Below are positions 33,911 to 45,484 of a DNA stretch of 64,000 nt, piece after piece. The DNA is from Topomyia yanbarensis (Eukaryota; Arthropoda; Insecta; Diptera; Culicidae). The stretch spans positions 13,280,843-13,344,842 of the forward strand of contig NC_080671.1 in the NCBI RefSeq assembly GCF_030247195.1. Direction: 5' to 3'. Within the stretch, counting starts at the first letter, position 1. The number at the start of each line of letters is the position of its first letter. A program made the translations under genes and the position numbers. The notes under the pieces are model-generated. The model saw nothing but the letters and a program-made list of their open reading frames with translations. It was not told where the DNA came from and made no database searches.

Positions 33911-35085
33911 TAGCTAGTTTGCAAACTAGTCTAGCATTTTCAGAATTTCACCAGAGGGTTCCTCTAGAAGCACACATAACTCGAAGCGAACAGGCCTCTT
34001 GTATGTTGCTACTACGAGTGAGTTTGTTTTATCCATGACCACATCCAATCGTTGGAAACACCCGTAAACTAAGTCGCAAAGCCCAGACGAAAGTTTGTAG
34101 ATTTGGGATTACGATTTGTAACTATACCTAGGGAGACGTTTAAATGATCAAAAAACGAAGTATTTATGATCAAATAAAGACATGTCGAACACGTTCGGAC
34201 GAGCCAATTCACGCGCAGTACAATCAGAGCAGAAAGTTACATCTAACACCTCATCCCTGCCAGATTTGTACAGCTTAACCAATTCAGTCCCTCTCCAATT
34301 GATGTCTGAGCTGTCCCAATCTATGTGGTGAGCATTTGCATCACTGCCGATTATGAGTGGAAACTCATTTCTGATACAGTATGATACAACCCTTTTGAAA
34401 TCATCAGTAGGTGGTGGTTCATTACGCGGCTAATATGTCGAACAATAAACGCATTTTTGTTTATGTTATCAACAATCATATCGACAGTGACAGCACAAAA
34501 GACATGCGTCCATACCACTATTCGCAAGTATACATGCACGAGGCATATCACGTGGATTTGTTTTGCCATTTTTGTTGCTAAGTTAAATAGCTTTCCAACG
34601 ATTCGATCGTAGTAGCCATGTGTGCAGGACGTGAAAAAATCTGACAGGGTAAATTTTTGTGTGATTTTGTGTTTTTCGCCAAATTTTATTTAGAGCAGTG
34701 ACATTTTATTGTACCTGAAAAGTGTGAATTATGAAACAAACGGACCGGCAAGAGCATCCAGTCCAGCTATTCTGAGGCAATTACCTAGGCGTGGCGAGAG
34801 TCCACCAGGAAGGACCTGCGAGCAAGAAAGTTGTGCAGGGGGAAATTGAAGCCAGATTTTTCTCAATGTATTTCAGCTCGACAGAGAAACAGGACAACAG
34901 TCTACAGTCGGCAAATGCAGTGCGAAATGAGTTGCATTTCCGGTCTACAAAACAGCGGCAACGGTACCAGCGGAATATCCGGTGTGGTGAACAAACGATA
35001 GTGGAGATAATCGCGGAAATTTGTTTTCTGAAGGTCATTGGTCGTTGCAGCAATATAAGCGGAGGAGTAAACAGCACAAAAGCTA
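33911..35085. other. Unassigned; overlapping open frames at 34781-35120
   Basis: 34791-35120 (plus, 109 codons) and 34781-35077 (minus, 98 codons) overlap almost completely. The plus product (MARVHQEGPASKKVVQGEIE...) is charged and has no recognised domain. Its last codons run into the foldback element at 35086, which argues against a real gene end. Confidence 0.35.
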
Positions 35086-35207
35086 ATGCTGATTTCGTTT
35101 TTAGATCAGGGTTGTTCTAGGTTCGCTCGAATCTGTCACTTTTGTATGGAAACCGTAAACATTAGAGCGAACCTTGGGTGACTCGACTCTAAAACCGAAA
35201 ACAGCAT
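35086..35207. mobile_element. Foldback MITE with ~47-bp arms
   Basis: Arms 35086-35132 (ATGCTGATTTCGTTTTTAGA...) and 35161-35207 (...CTCTAAAACCGAAAACAGCAT) are complementary with a few mismatches. A 28-bp spacer lies between them. Confidence 0.75.
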
Positions 35208-35559
35208 AAGTTTCAGCCTTCTTTATTATTATTAATAATTCTACATTTCACATTAACATTAAAACAAATTGTACTGTGTGGGGCGTTATTACACTCATCG
35301 CAAAAGTCCGACGAGGACGACGTGGATCAGATCTCTTCTAGCAAATAATCTGCATATTCCAAGGACGAATGAACGGAGGTACGAAAATCGAAAGCGGGAA
35401 CACCGTGTGTTGGATCTTCTTAAAAATCAATCAGCAGTACTGCAACAATATTTAACATAAGCTGATTGATTTTCATAAACATCTATCGCACCGTGTGGAA
35501 GAAATTGCGCTTTTTTCGTTTTCGATTTTCGTACCGTTGTTCGTTCGTCCTTAATGCAA

Positions 35560-35972
35560 AGCAAGTAAAGGCGCTTTAACCTAGGCTTATTAGCCAGGGC
35601 AAGGTGTAAATACCTCTGTCCCATCCCAAAGGACCAAAGGAGTGACATTAACTTTCTTAGCAAAGTCACTCCCAACGATTTATTCTATCCTTTTCAAACG
35701 GAAACGGTTGGTACGATTGTCCTAGTTTCTTCCTCTTTTAAGATTCGAAATGATTCGTTAATCAAATTATTCATTAATTGACTAATTTGATTGTCGTTTA
35801 ATTTTGAAACATCTTTAAACCCAACTCTGCACAGAAGGCCTGGCCGTTTTAATATTTGCGATATATGAAAATATACTTCAAATATTAATATTGACAAGAA
35901 AAACATTATAGAATAACTGTAGTGTTTTCCAGGATGCTTTTCAATACTGGCTGTGTAAGGGTTAGCATAGAA
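35560..35972 (-). repeat. ~410-bp dispersed repeat, copy 1
   Basis: Aligns with 54282-54695 on the opposite strand over its full length (shared CTAACCCTTACACAGCCAGT at one end, AATAAGCCTAGGTTAAAGCG at the other). Both copies translate to LMSLLWSFGMGQRYL...LANKPRLKR. Just upstream (35694-36124, minus), frames such as FKDVSKLNDNQISQLMNNLI suggest it is part of a coding element, possibly a degraded retroelement or virus-like gene. No family is identified. Confidence 0.65.
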
Positions 35973-37309
35973 TAGGTTAAATAGCTTTCCAACATAAAAG
36001 TTTCCATTGTGGAAATACGGTTCTTGACCAAAGCTATGGAAGCTTTTCCTTCCTGCACAAAGAGGAATAGATTCGTAGATGCTATACGTTTATGCTGAAG
36101 ATTAAGTTGTGCTGCTGTAACCATTCGTGATCACAGCACTACACTTTACATCATCAGCACTTACTGCACATTCATTTCGACAGGTTGGCGGATTGGGGCA
36201 TGATTCAGTTTCGTTACGAGCGGGAGCGGCATTAGTGAAGCTGGTATCTAGGTCGTATGTTGGGGGGGGAAATGGGAACAAATGACGCGCGCTGGTATAC
36301 CCGTCATACAAAGTAAATCTTTCGGTACAGGTAATGATTATTTCAGGCCGCTCAAAATGGTTTGCTAGTTTTTTTGTAGCTTCGGTTTGATTAATATTTT
36401 TTTCTCTCTTGTTACTTTTCTTTCTACAAAAACTATTTAAAAAAGAAATTTCAATTGAGACATTTTATCGATATTTACCGTGACGATTTCAGCTAGTTCA
36501 GGTCAATAGCGATGTTGAAACCAGGGGCATTCGCACAAGCTAAGTGTAAACACTCCCAGTTTTAATAAGAAGCTACACTCCCGATGGCCGCCTGTCCGGA
36601 GTTCGAGTTGCTCGATAAAAATTCTCGAAAATTAATCAAGAACGACTTTCGTGCATATTGCTAAGCTTATACTGTCTACCAAGACATACCTCCTAAAATT
36701 TTTTTACAAAAAAATAGAAAGTTTCAAAGATGCAGTAAATGAAGTATAGGGAGTTCTGTTTCTGTCGCCTCATGCCTCTTGGCCTCTAGACTGGGTTTGT
36801 CCGAAGCGACATAATAATGACATCAACCTTTTCGCCTCTAATGAATGATACGCGTTTTTATGATAATCACTAGAACAAAATTGGAGACAATAAGTACGAA
36901 AAAAATTATCAATTTAAAACAACAATGCATTAAAACCAAAATGGTTTTGTCGCAATTAATACCAGTTACCACAAAACCAGTAGTGAATGTACTACTGATT
37001 TTGTAGTAAATCATAATAAAGAGTAAAGCTCAAAAGTATATGAAAGTACTTGATACAAAGAGCAAAAATTACTATAATGAACACGATTTAACATGCCGCA
37101 AATTGGTAATTGGGTTTCGATTCTTCTCACGATTTGTCAATTCTCAACCCTCATACATGATTAAACAGTCATCATTTCACCCAGATAAGACCATGCGTAT
37201 TCCCCACGTACATGGCTGTATTACGGAGCACCAGAAATACATCACAATCTGAGATATCTCTTATTACGACACGTGCACAATGTTTAATTGTGTCATTTTC
37301 GGATCCACA
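35973..37309. other. Unassigned
   Basis: The minus frame 35906-36124 (ending ...TQPVLKSILENTTVIL) continues leftward into the dispersed repeat, so this part probably belongs to the same unidentified element. The remainder is AT-rich with no recognised family. Confidence 0.35.
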
Positions 37310-37450
37310 TATTGCGACTGGCATTTAGTCAAATGACATTTGACTAAAGAGTATTCGATCATTTGACATTTGATCGAACAACATTCGCCTAAAAATGCAT
37401 TCGACCAAATGTCCTTTTCGATCAAAAGCCATTTAGTAAAACGAAGCACC
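37310..37450. repeat. Degenerate CATTTGAC/CATTCGAC short-unit repeat, locus 1
   Basis: Words of the type CATTTAGTC, CATTTGACT, CATTCGACCAAATG follow one another at roughly 14-25-bp spacing on both strands. The same vocabulary fills 53395-53585. It is a quasi-palindromic satellite-like sequence. Confidence 0.7.
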
Positions 37451-40220
37451 AAACAACTTAACTTTCCATATGGTTACCATCTAAAGTATCGCTGTCGCTC
37501 GGTAGCGTAAATACTCGATCCGACCCTAGCGGTTATCGGACAGTAAATGCGCAGTTTGAAATTTGCCATAACGTACCTGTTTTTGCCTTTTGCATCTCGC
37601 ATGATCAACCGCGTGCCGCGACTCATTCGCTGAGATGTGTCGCAACAACAAAGCTAGCCATTGATTTGCCTGCTATGAATCCTGCAGAACTGCACCGACC
37701 AAAGTGTGGCAGCAGTCATTCTCGTGACCTCACTCTTGAGAGAATCTCGCGCATGCCGCCACCGCAGGCCCAAGGATGTGTGCCTTTGCACCCCGCCCGC
37801 CCACCAATTACGTTCCGTGTGTGCATTATGCATCAGCGCGCAGGTCGCTCAGAGTTGGGTGAAGATCAATAATGAACCCACGATCGGATGATGTTTAGAT
37901 TGCTAGGTTGCCCCAAGAAGACATTGAAGCTTTATAACATCAAAGAGATACTTTGCTGATGATGATGATGATGGTAGCAGTCGGTCGGTGTGTACGTACA
38001 AGTTCGCGTATGTGTTATGATAATTACGCTAATTGATTGATCGGTACCTGCGTCGGATCCGATAGGTGCGGACTAGCTGTATTTGCAAATAGTGGGACAG
38101 CCAAATATGGCCGGGATTTGAACATGACAACCGTTCAGAACGACAAACCGCTTGAAAAAAAGTTGTTTATGGGTCATTTTTCTATTGGACTATCAATCAG
38201 ATCTTGGCGAATGCGGCTATCAATCAACTGTCTGTCGGTGGAGATTAGGTCGTGGGAATTTTTCAATCGAATCGGTTACGAAATCTACCACTTGGATCAG
38301 AATTTATCGATTGACGTGACGGGGAGTAGGAACAAATAAGGGGCACTTCACAGGAATGCTCTCTATAAGATATATTAAGTTATAACTTTATTCAACGCAG
38401 CTAATTTCAGGTGTATCAATTACTGGCCAATTTCGACAGTGTTTATGGTTGTGGCCATAGGGTATCGGACCGGTTTTTTGAATCCCCCTGATTTTTTGAA
38501 GTTTGCACTTGTTTTGAACTAAACGTCTATTAAGGACGCAACACAAATTTCATTGTGAAATGCAACAAAAACTCATGTAACAATAGAAAGCAAAGTATGA
38601 GCATCTTCCCTAACGAAGTGAAAGTCCTTCGAAAAGTTTCATTTTGAGTTCTCTCGCTCCCTCTAGAGCTTAAGCATACCTTTTCTTTCAATCCAATAAT
38701 TGCCCACGGGCGAAATACTTTCGAACTGAACCTCTTCTTTCTTTCGATTGGACATACAAAGCAACTCAGTCATCATCGCAATTATCCAACAACAGAAGCC
38801 TACGAGTGCAGCACCCCGGCGGCGGCGGCGATGGCTACTTTAATGGAAGGTAGGCTGGCTTCGCATTCGAAGCAGTTCCGCACTTCCTCTACGGAGCTAT
38901 AAGCACATAGTGTTAATGGTCACAAAGCGTTCCAATGTTGAAGGCCGCATGTTGCACACGCAAAGAAAAATCCCTTTCTTTTCGACTTAGTAGTTAATTT
39001 GTTTACCTCCGGGTTGAGGTAATTTGAAATGTTTATTAAGATGGCACGTGTGATCGAAGAGTGAATTGATGCGTTTTCTCTTTGCGACTATTATTAATTG
39101 TCAATTATATATTTGACCATTATTGCTTCAAAACACCGATAAAACACAACAAAAGACACTACTTCAGGGAAATTGTCGCGTAGAAAATAATGGTGTTAAT
39201 ATCCGCTAATCAACTTAGCGACACGGCTTCTCATTTACATGGAATCGAGCTATTTTACCTATTAAATCATAGCTGCATGGGCCGACTATTCGAACGACTC
39301 TCCCACTCCATCATTTTTCTCCTCCCCCGCACGTTCTCTCGTTTTTGTGAGCACTTTCAATATCTTCGCCTTACATAATTTAGATACCGACGACATCATT
39401 CATAAAACAGCGTTCAGGAAAGTTTTTGGCAAATTGGCTCCCACCGCGAACTGCAGCCGACATTTGGCTTTTCCGTGTATGTCTGCCAAGGCAACGGGTG
39501 TTCAGTCCATTCGAATAAGTAACTTCCTCCCTTTATTATCGGGGCAGCACCATAGCCGTTGCCGCCGACAGCGTTCATGAGTTACGTGAGCACCTTTGCA
39601 GCCAATCGTACAGAAGCGAAAACTTCAAGTCGTGATCCCGTCGCGTCGCCGTGGCTTAGAATTACATTTTGAAAAGGACCGCCCTTTCGTGAATCGTGAT
39701 AAATCAAGCTAAATTACAATATTTTGACCTGACATAATGCGACTAACGATTATTCTACGGCTTGTTCCCCATTTTCCCAGCTTAGTAGTGTGTCTCATTG
39801 TTCGTCTAGAAAGATCGGCGCTTCTGTGCAGTGTTCCGTAAAAATAAAACATGTGCACACGGTGCTTCACTTCTTCTTAAGAGAGGTAGATATGCATACA
39901 ATGATTAGCAGAACAAGACGATGAGTTGCTATCAAAATACCACAAAGGTAACTTGGGAGGGAAATTACCCGAATCAGCCAAGTGTCACAACCTTGACACT
40001 TACTGTGAAATTTTACTTTTCTTGGATTTTTTGTCTGCTTCTTTGTGTGTCTACAAGAAGTGCTCTTTATTTTTTCCACTCGAAAACATTCGGAAGTGTT
40101 CTTGTTCCTGATTCTAGATCAAACAAGTTTGCACGAAGTTCTGTTTTCTATGAACTAGGAAAGGAGATGAATCTGTTGACAGTAGCGTCGCAGGAGATGT
40201 TCACAGCGTAGTTACACGGA
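37451..40220. other. Mixed unassigned region with possible exon signals
   Basis: 37660-37880 is GC-rich with open frames but no domain. A (GAT)n run lies at 37957-37975. At 38831 an ATG in a GCG-rich leader (GGCGGCGGCGATGGC) reads MATLME and meets a donor-like G|GTAGGC at 38850, which could be a first coding exon. These are weak signals; no gene can be called. Confidence 0.35.
39414..39578 (-). CDS. Unrecognised 54-codon frame
   Basis: Minus-strand ATG-to-TGA frame reading MNAVGGNGYGAAPIIKGGSY... with rich aromatic content and no low complexity. It overlaps plus-strand frames and lacks a recognised domain or strong start context. Listed because its composition looks protein-like; it may equally be chance in a GC-rich island. 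Confidence 0.15.
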   Translation of the reverse strand: MNAVGGNGYGAAPIIKGGSYLFEWTEHPLPWQTYTEKPNVGCSSRWEPICQKLS

Positions 40221-41430
40221 AAAAAAATGTTCTCAAAATCGTGAATGACGTGTCATGAATTTTGGAACAATTTCGTTTTTACGTTACGAAAACAGTGCCA
40301 TGTACAAAAATCACATGTTTTATAATTATGTTCCATTTCCCGTCTGTAATGCTTATATAAATTTTTCATTAGTGGAGAAATTTGTTTTTGTTTTGTGAAC
40401 TTCAGTCACGGTTTCCGACATACCATTACCAAATCGATATTCTGTACAACTATATGAACATTATTCATAAAACCCAAGGTTGAATTCGTTATTTTTATTC
40501 GTAGCTTTTGGAACCTTATTCAGAGTCTGACTAAGCGAAGTGAACTCATTCATCATTTATTAGAATTTGAAAATGATCTGGTTTTCGCGGTCGTGAAGTA
40601 GTTCACAAAATCAAAACATATTTTCTCGCGGCCTATTTCACGAAACTATTATTATTGTATTATTCATGAATGCTTTCAATCATCGTAAACTAGTTCATGA
40701 TTCCTAATATAATAGTTACGATTCAATGTCCGTGCTCGTGAAATAGTTCACTGTTTCATGATTCCTAGTATAATAGTTACACCTGACCATACATACCCGT
40801 GAATTGTTCACAAAATCATAAAATATCGTTCATGAGTTCGAGAACTGGATCCTGATTTCTAGTATCATTTTTACGACTGACCACACATGCTCGTAAAATA
40901 GTTCACAAAATCATAGAAATATTAATCATGAATTGGTGAACTGGTACAGGATTCATTGTACACGATCTATCTTGAGTGCTTGCGATATTTAGAAGACACT
41001 GTAATCATTTCCAATTTCATGCAATACTGCACATGGTGTTGAAATTTTCACGTGAAGTATTTCACAAAATTTGGGTTTTTTCATGAAATATGTTACAGTT
41101 ATATCCAGGTTCTAGCGACTGGTAATACGTGCGATCAGCAGATATAAGAAAACTGTTAGGACCTCGAACATCTTTATTTGAAATATGATGTCCAGACAGA
41201 AAACGAAAACTTTTAGGATCTAATTCATATTGTCACGTTACTCCGAGTAAAAAATCCGATAGTAATTAAACATGGACATGAGTCACTTTACTCCACGTGT
41301 CAAATTCGAAAGTGAGCACAACAATAAAATATCCCAAAAACGTTCATATTAATTACGATAATCGTGACATAAACATTACACTACTCGTGACTAAAATATA
41401 AAAAATCGTTACTATGATTCTAAAGTCAAG
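40221..41430. repeat. Degenerate tandem repeat (AGTTCACAAAATCAT / CTAGTATAATAGTTAC)
   Basis: GTTCACAAAATCA-type words at ~40601, 40746, 40806 and 40901 alternate with TCATGATTCCTAGTATAATA-type words at ~40690, 40755 and 40855. Spacing is irregular, roughly 60-150 bp. It starts after ACGGAAAAAAAATG, a common MITE-like end sequence. No coding potential. Confidence 0.6.
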
Positions 41431-41439
41431 AACACAAAT

Positions 41440-41765
41440 CACTCTACTTTTTGCGAGAGTTTTCCTACTGGAGCTGTAGAGCTAGGTTCTCGGAAAGGCT
41501 CCCCGTCAGAATCACACACTACAATTTCAGACGAGACATGCTATGGCGCCCACTAAAACACTGCTTTAGGCTGATTGCAGCGAGCCGTGATTCTGAATGT
41601 GATATTCATTGTACGGTTCAGGTATGTACGGTCGTAGGAATTTCGCGATCACGTGTATCATCGCGAAGGACTCGAGCATTTGTACGTTAAAGTATTCGAT
41701 CGCGTGGGCGTTTGTATGTCGCGTGTAATAACGTGTATGTAACTTCGCGTATATAAATTCTATAT
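41440..41765. repeat. CGCG-rich monomer repeat, isolated fragment
   Basis: TCCTACTGGAG...GGTTCTCGGAAAGGCTC...TCAGAATCAC aligns with 4990-5050 and 5623-5660, followed by TTGTACGGTTCAGG and ACTTCGCGTATATAAATTC. It keeps the uninterrupted form of the site into which the LOA element inserted at 5084. It ends at the hAT-type terminus at 41766. Confidence 0.65.
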
Positions 41766-41830
41766 CAGTGGTTTTCAACCGGGGGTGAATTCACCACCAG
41801 GGGTGAATTAGACTAATGCAGGGGGTGAAT
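41766..41830 (+). mobile_element. hAT-type terminal sequence (CAGTGGTTTTCAACC)
   Basis: CAGTGGTTTTCAACCGGGGG is a classical hAT terminal inverted repeat of the 'CAGTGGTTCTCAACC' kind, followed by repeated GGGGTGAATT. The opposite terminus was not found within 700 bp, so only one end is called. Confidence 0.55.
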
Positions 41831-44083
41831 TATGAGGGGTAAATTTTAACTTGTTATTTTAACATTCCTGTAGGAAACCTTTATACATTGGTTCAGTGAG
41901 TCAAGAATAAAAATGCTGCCTGAGAGTGTTCAGGAACAGAGTTCAAATTGAAATACTATGGCGTTCATTTAATTGAAAATCATTTTTATTTTCTGACAGG
42001 GTGGTCAGCAATTTTCACCAAAGGGATATATGATAAGGATCAATATTCGGAAAGGGGTACATGGAACGAAAAAGCAACATCACAAACAGAGCGCGTTTTT
42101 TTATGTCAGGAGGCGTAGGGCTGCATTTTTCTTTTTGCGATCCACGATACTGATTCTTTGTCGGGACTTTGGCGAATTCTCTAGAGTGCAGGTTTCTCCC
42201 AACACATCGATAAGTGCTCCGTACGCCTCTTGTGCAGAATTAAACTACGAACTGGAACAGTAACTCGACCCATGATTACAAAACTATGCATTTTTTGACA
42301 GTATTTAGACGTGTTTCCGAAATACGCATTGTTTTTCACGCAATGAGTATGAATTCATCTTGTTGTCAATTTGTAGAGCAGAAACAAGTGTCCACTTTAT
42401 AAAATGAACAGCCCTTAAACCAATTCAGAGACGAACATTCTAAGGCAAACGAACATCACAATGTCCAACAACCTTGATTGATATCCTTCGACAACAGTTT
42501 GGCCATACTAAACAGCAACGTGGGTGGCGTCGTGCAAACTTTTGAATGGGAATTAACAAAAGCTTGAAGTTTCAAATGGGTGCGCTATTTGTTTTATAAG
42601 TCAACATGCTTGCAAGCAGAAGTTGAAAAATTTATGTAACAAATTATACAAAACAGCTCTTGCAGCTATGGTTTTCGATTGGATGGAATTTGTAATGTAA
42701 TTGCCGCCATGAAAATGTCATCACTAAGCATTTTGTTTTCCAATAGGCGATTTATCCACCTTATTGGTTTAGAGGTTCACGATTTATAAGGTTCTCAGAA
42801 CACTATAAATGTTCAATAATGGAAAATATAATTGCGGATTACATTGGACGGTAATTCGTTTCGGTTGGTTCTAAATATTAACAATTTCTGATTAGGGCTG
42901 GGGTTTTCTATTGTCGGACTCCGGTCCGGTCCTTCCAAATATTTTATTCTCGAGACAAATTTTTCAATTTTAAAATTCTCGGATTCGGGTCGGGTTCAGT
43001 TTTTAGTCTTCATATTCACGGGCTCAGATCGGGTCCGTGTTTTTCAATTTCAAATACTCTGACTCGGGTCAAGTTCGGATTCGAAAAAATGAAACTCGAC
43101 CATCTTTAAACGTAGATCCCATCGTGCATCACAATGCAGTACGATTTTTGGAGCGATTAGTGTGAATTTTAAATGAATCAAAAATATCATTTCGTTTTTT
43201 TCGATTAGAGATGTTTGTATCTTAGAGGCATCCATTTCTTTTTATCATGGTTAGAAAAACTTTTAACGTTATATACGTGGGTTGGAAATCGATACCTGGT
43301 GAGCTGCGTGCAAGACATTCGACTTGCCAAGTACGATATATCCGTCCCCGATATGGTATATTCTCCAGCTACCGGTGCTGTAACTTCATCGAAAGTTTGA
43401 GCGATGTTCGATCTCAAGATATAAATTTCAATACGATTAAGATGAGACAACATATCTTGTGCTTAGCGCCATATATTCATTTTTTTAAATGAATTGGAAT
43501 CAATTCATAGGGCATTTTATGTGTATGTGGGAAATACACATGGTTTTGTCTGAGTGGATTACTGTTTATTCACTTAAGAAGATTGAGAATTGAAAAAGGA
43601 TCGACAATCAGTTACCTAGTTCCGGCAATCATATAAGCACGAAGAACGAATGTTTTATTGACATATTCATTGGTATGCGTTTAGTCTATTATATCATGTT
43701 CCATAAGTTGGAGCAGTTGATTTATACTGCCGTTTAAATCAAACATTCCAATTGGATGGGGTACAAAGGGTAAAAAATCATCCGTTCGTCTTCCCAAATC
43801 ATTATAGTTTGATTATTATCGTAAGAGGAAACAAAAACAAGAGTTCCTTCTTCAAATTTTTTCGTCTCTTGCATTTCTAACATTAGCAAATTAGTTTTAT
43901 TTCAACATTCTTGTCTAAACAAGTAATAACAAAATCGTTTACATGCCGTTTGATTGAATTAAACATGAGTAACACTATGCTATAGTTCTCTTTAGTAGAC
44001 AACAATCCAAGTAAAAACAATTTTCTCCATTAAGGAGAAAATTGTTTAAAACCATCTTTGCGCGTGAAGAGCACAAAATCTAT
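41831..44083. other. No gene; low-complexity GGTTCGGGTC tract at 42895-43095
   Basis: 42895-43095 repeats TCGGATTCGGGTCGGGTTC-like words with TTTTCAATTT spacers. Related tracts lie at 33150-33290, 50045-50135 and 61085-61280. Elsewhere no family is recognised; 42030-42263 holds a 77-codon frame without domain. Confidence 0.45.
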
Positions 44084-44303
44084 AATTAAATTAGTTGTGG
44101 AATTTGAGTTTCGACTTCGTCTCATCAGAATCCGACACTAACTTAGTTAACGAACAGCAAACCCCTAGTCAAGCATGATGTCCCGCTATGGGTTTGCTCA
44201 GGAACACAAATTGTGTCTCCGTTTTTTAGAGCTAGCGCCAATTCGGTGCTAGCTTATTTCGTTGACTAATTTAGTCGAAACGCAAATTCCACAACTAATT
44301 TAA
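44084..44303. mobile_element. Hammerhead-family repeat, composite inverted copy A
   Basis: Two family copies face each other. 44084-44117 (AAATTAGTTGTGGAATTTGAG...) is the inverted repeat of 44271-44303. The left half carries the minus-strand catalytic strand CTGATGAGACGAAGTCGAAAC intact but lacks the cleavage-site strand. The right half keeps a GCTAGCGCC (GUC mutated to GCC) and GTCGAAACGC but lost CTGATGA. The result looks like a MITE with 34-bp TIRs. Confidence 0.75.
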
Positions 44304-44505
44304 TGAGTAACACGCTGTCCGGATTTGAAATTGAATTTATCATAAACTGAAAAATTCCGAATTAATTCCACAAACGAAGAATCTATCACAAATTTTCGGC
44401 AATCGGCTGCCCAAAGCAACAAACACATGATCTTGCATTGGCTTACTAAGTCTACTCAATTTTGAGTTTCATTAGTTCTCAGCAGCTCAACAGAACATCT
44501 TTTCT

Positions 44506-44657
44506 TGCGGGAGATCATGATTGACTTGCTCAGGAACGTAAATTGTGTCTTAGGTTTTTAGACAAGCGTCAATCCGGCGCTAGCTTAGTCCTGGCACTAA
44601 GTTAGTGTCGGATTCTGATGAGACTAACTCGAAGCGCAAATTCCATAACTAGCTAAT
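44506..44657 (+). repeat. Hammerhead-family dispersed repeat, copy C
   Basis: Full family order: CTTGCTCAGGAACG, AGCGTC|AATCCGGCGC, CTTAGTCCTGGCACTAAG, GTGTCGGATTCTGATGA, then AAATTCCATAACTA. The cleavage triplet GTC and the 10-bp stem I are intact. However, stem II is damaged (GAC TAA CTC) and the GAAA box is GAAG, so cleavage is doubtful. Confidence 0.75.
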
Positions 44658-45484
44658 ATTTTCTGTAATTTTTTTTTCTTCGGAGTTGCACGGATTGTGA
44701 AAGAAGAGTTAAAAATGCCATCAATAGCCTTTGTTACTTTAAAGGGCGAGAACATTTTCGACAGCTATAAAAAACCGACGCGGTAACCCTAATAAAAAAT
44801 ATCATACACGAACCTTAACCCAAATAGTCAAACGATTCCACATATTGTTTGGATGATACCCTGAACAGGTCGTTAGGCTCTTGAATCATACGATGTTTAT
44901 TTGGGAAAGCCAACTCTCTTTTCTCTCGATATGTTGCATATAATGAATGTTAGATTTCAGGGAAGAATCTTCTATAGCAAGCATCTTTTCTCTCTTAACT
45001 TTGCCTGCGTTCGAAGCCAAATGGGCAGGCCATCGAATGAGATCAGTTCACTTCAATCGAGAAAGAGGAGCTTCGAACAAAAACTGTTCAAGATTTGCTC
45101 GGTGCATGAAATTAGCAGGCACCAATCACGAACGAGCTTGGGTCAGATGATTTAAAATCGGTATGCTATCTTCCACCCATCGGAAATGAAAATGATAGCC
45201 TCTGCAAGTAGTATGTAACGACCTAAACTATCAGTTCCAGTCAGGTACAGCTCACAAATATTTCCTTCTCGGTACACCCCTCCCTTCGCACCAAGCAGCC
45301 AAATACGAATGATAATAGAAACAAATCTGTAGCGGACCTATATTTAAAACTTTTCATCATTCAAGTGTTCGGTTGGTGCACCATATTGACGGCTCTGACC
45401 GAGATGCACTGGAAATTTTTGCCATTTCTGACTAGTTTTCGAAAGATTTTTCAAAACACAATTTTTCGTTATTAATGCATGTTA
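44658..45484. other. No supported gene
   Basis: Unassigned, moderately AT-rich. The frames at 44901-45155 show no domain. Confidence 0.4.

Noticed and set aside
34781..35120. Overlapping 109- and 98-codon frames
   Set aside because: Opposite-strand overlap and the plus frame ends inside a foldback MITE.
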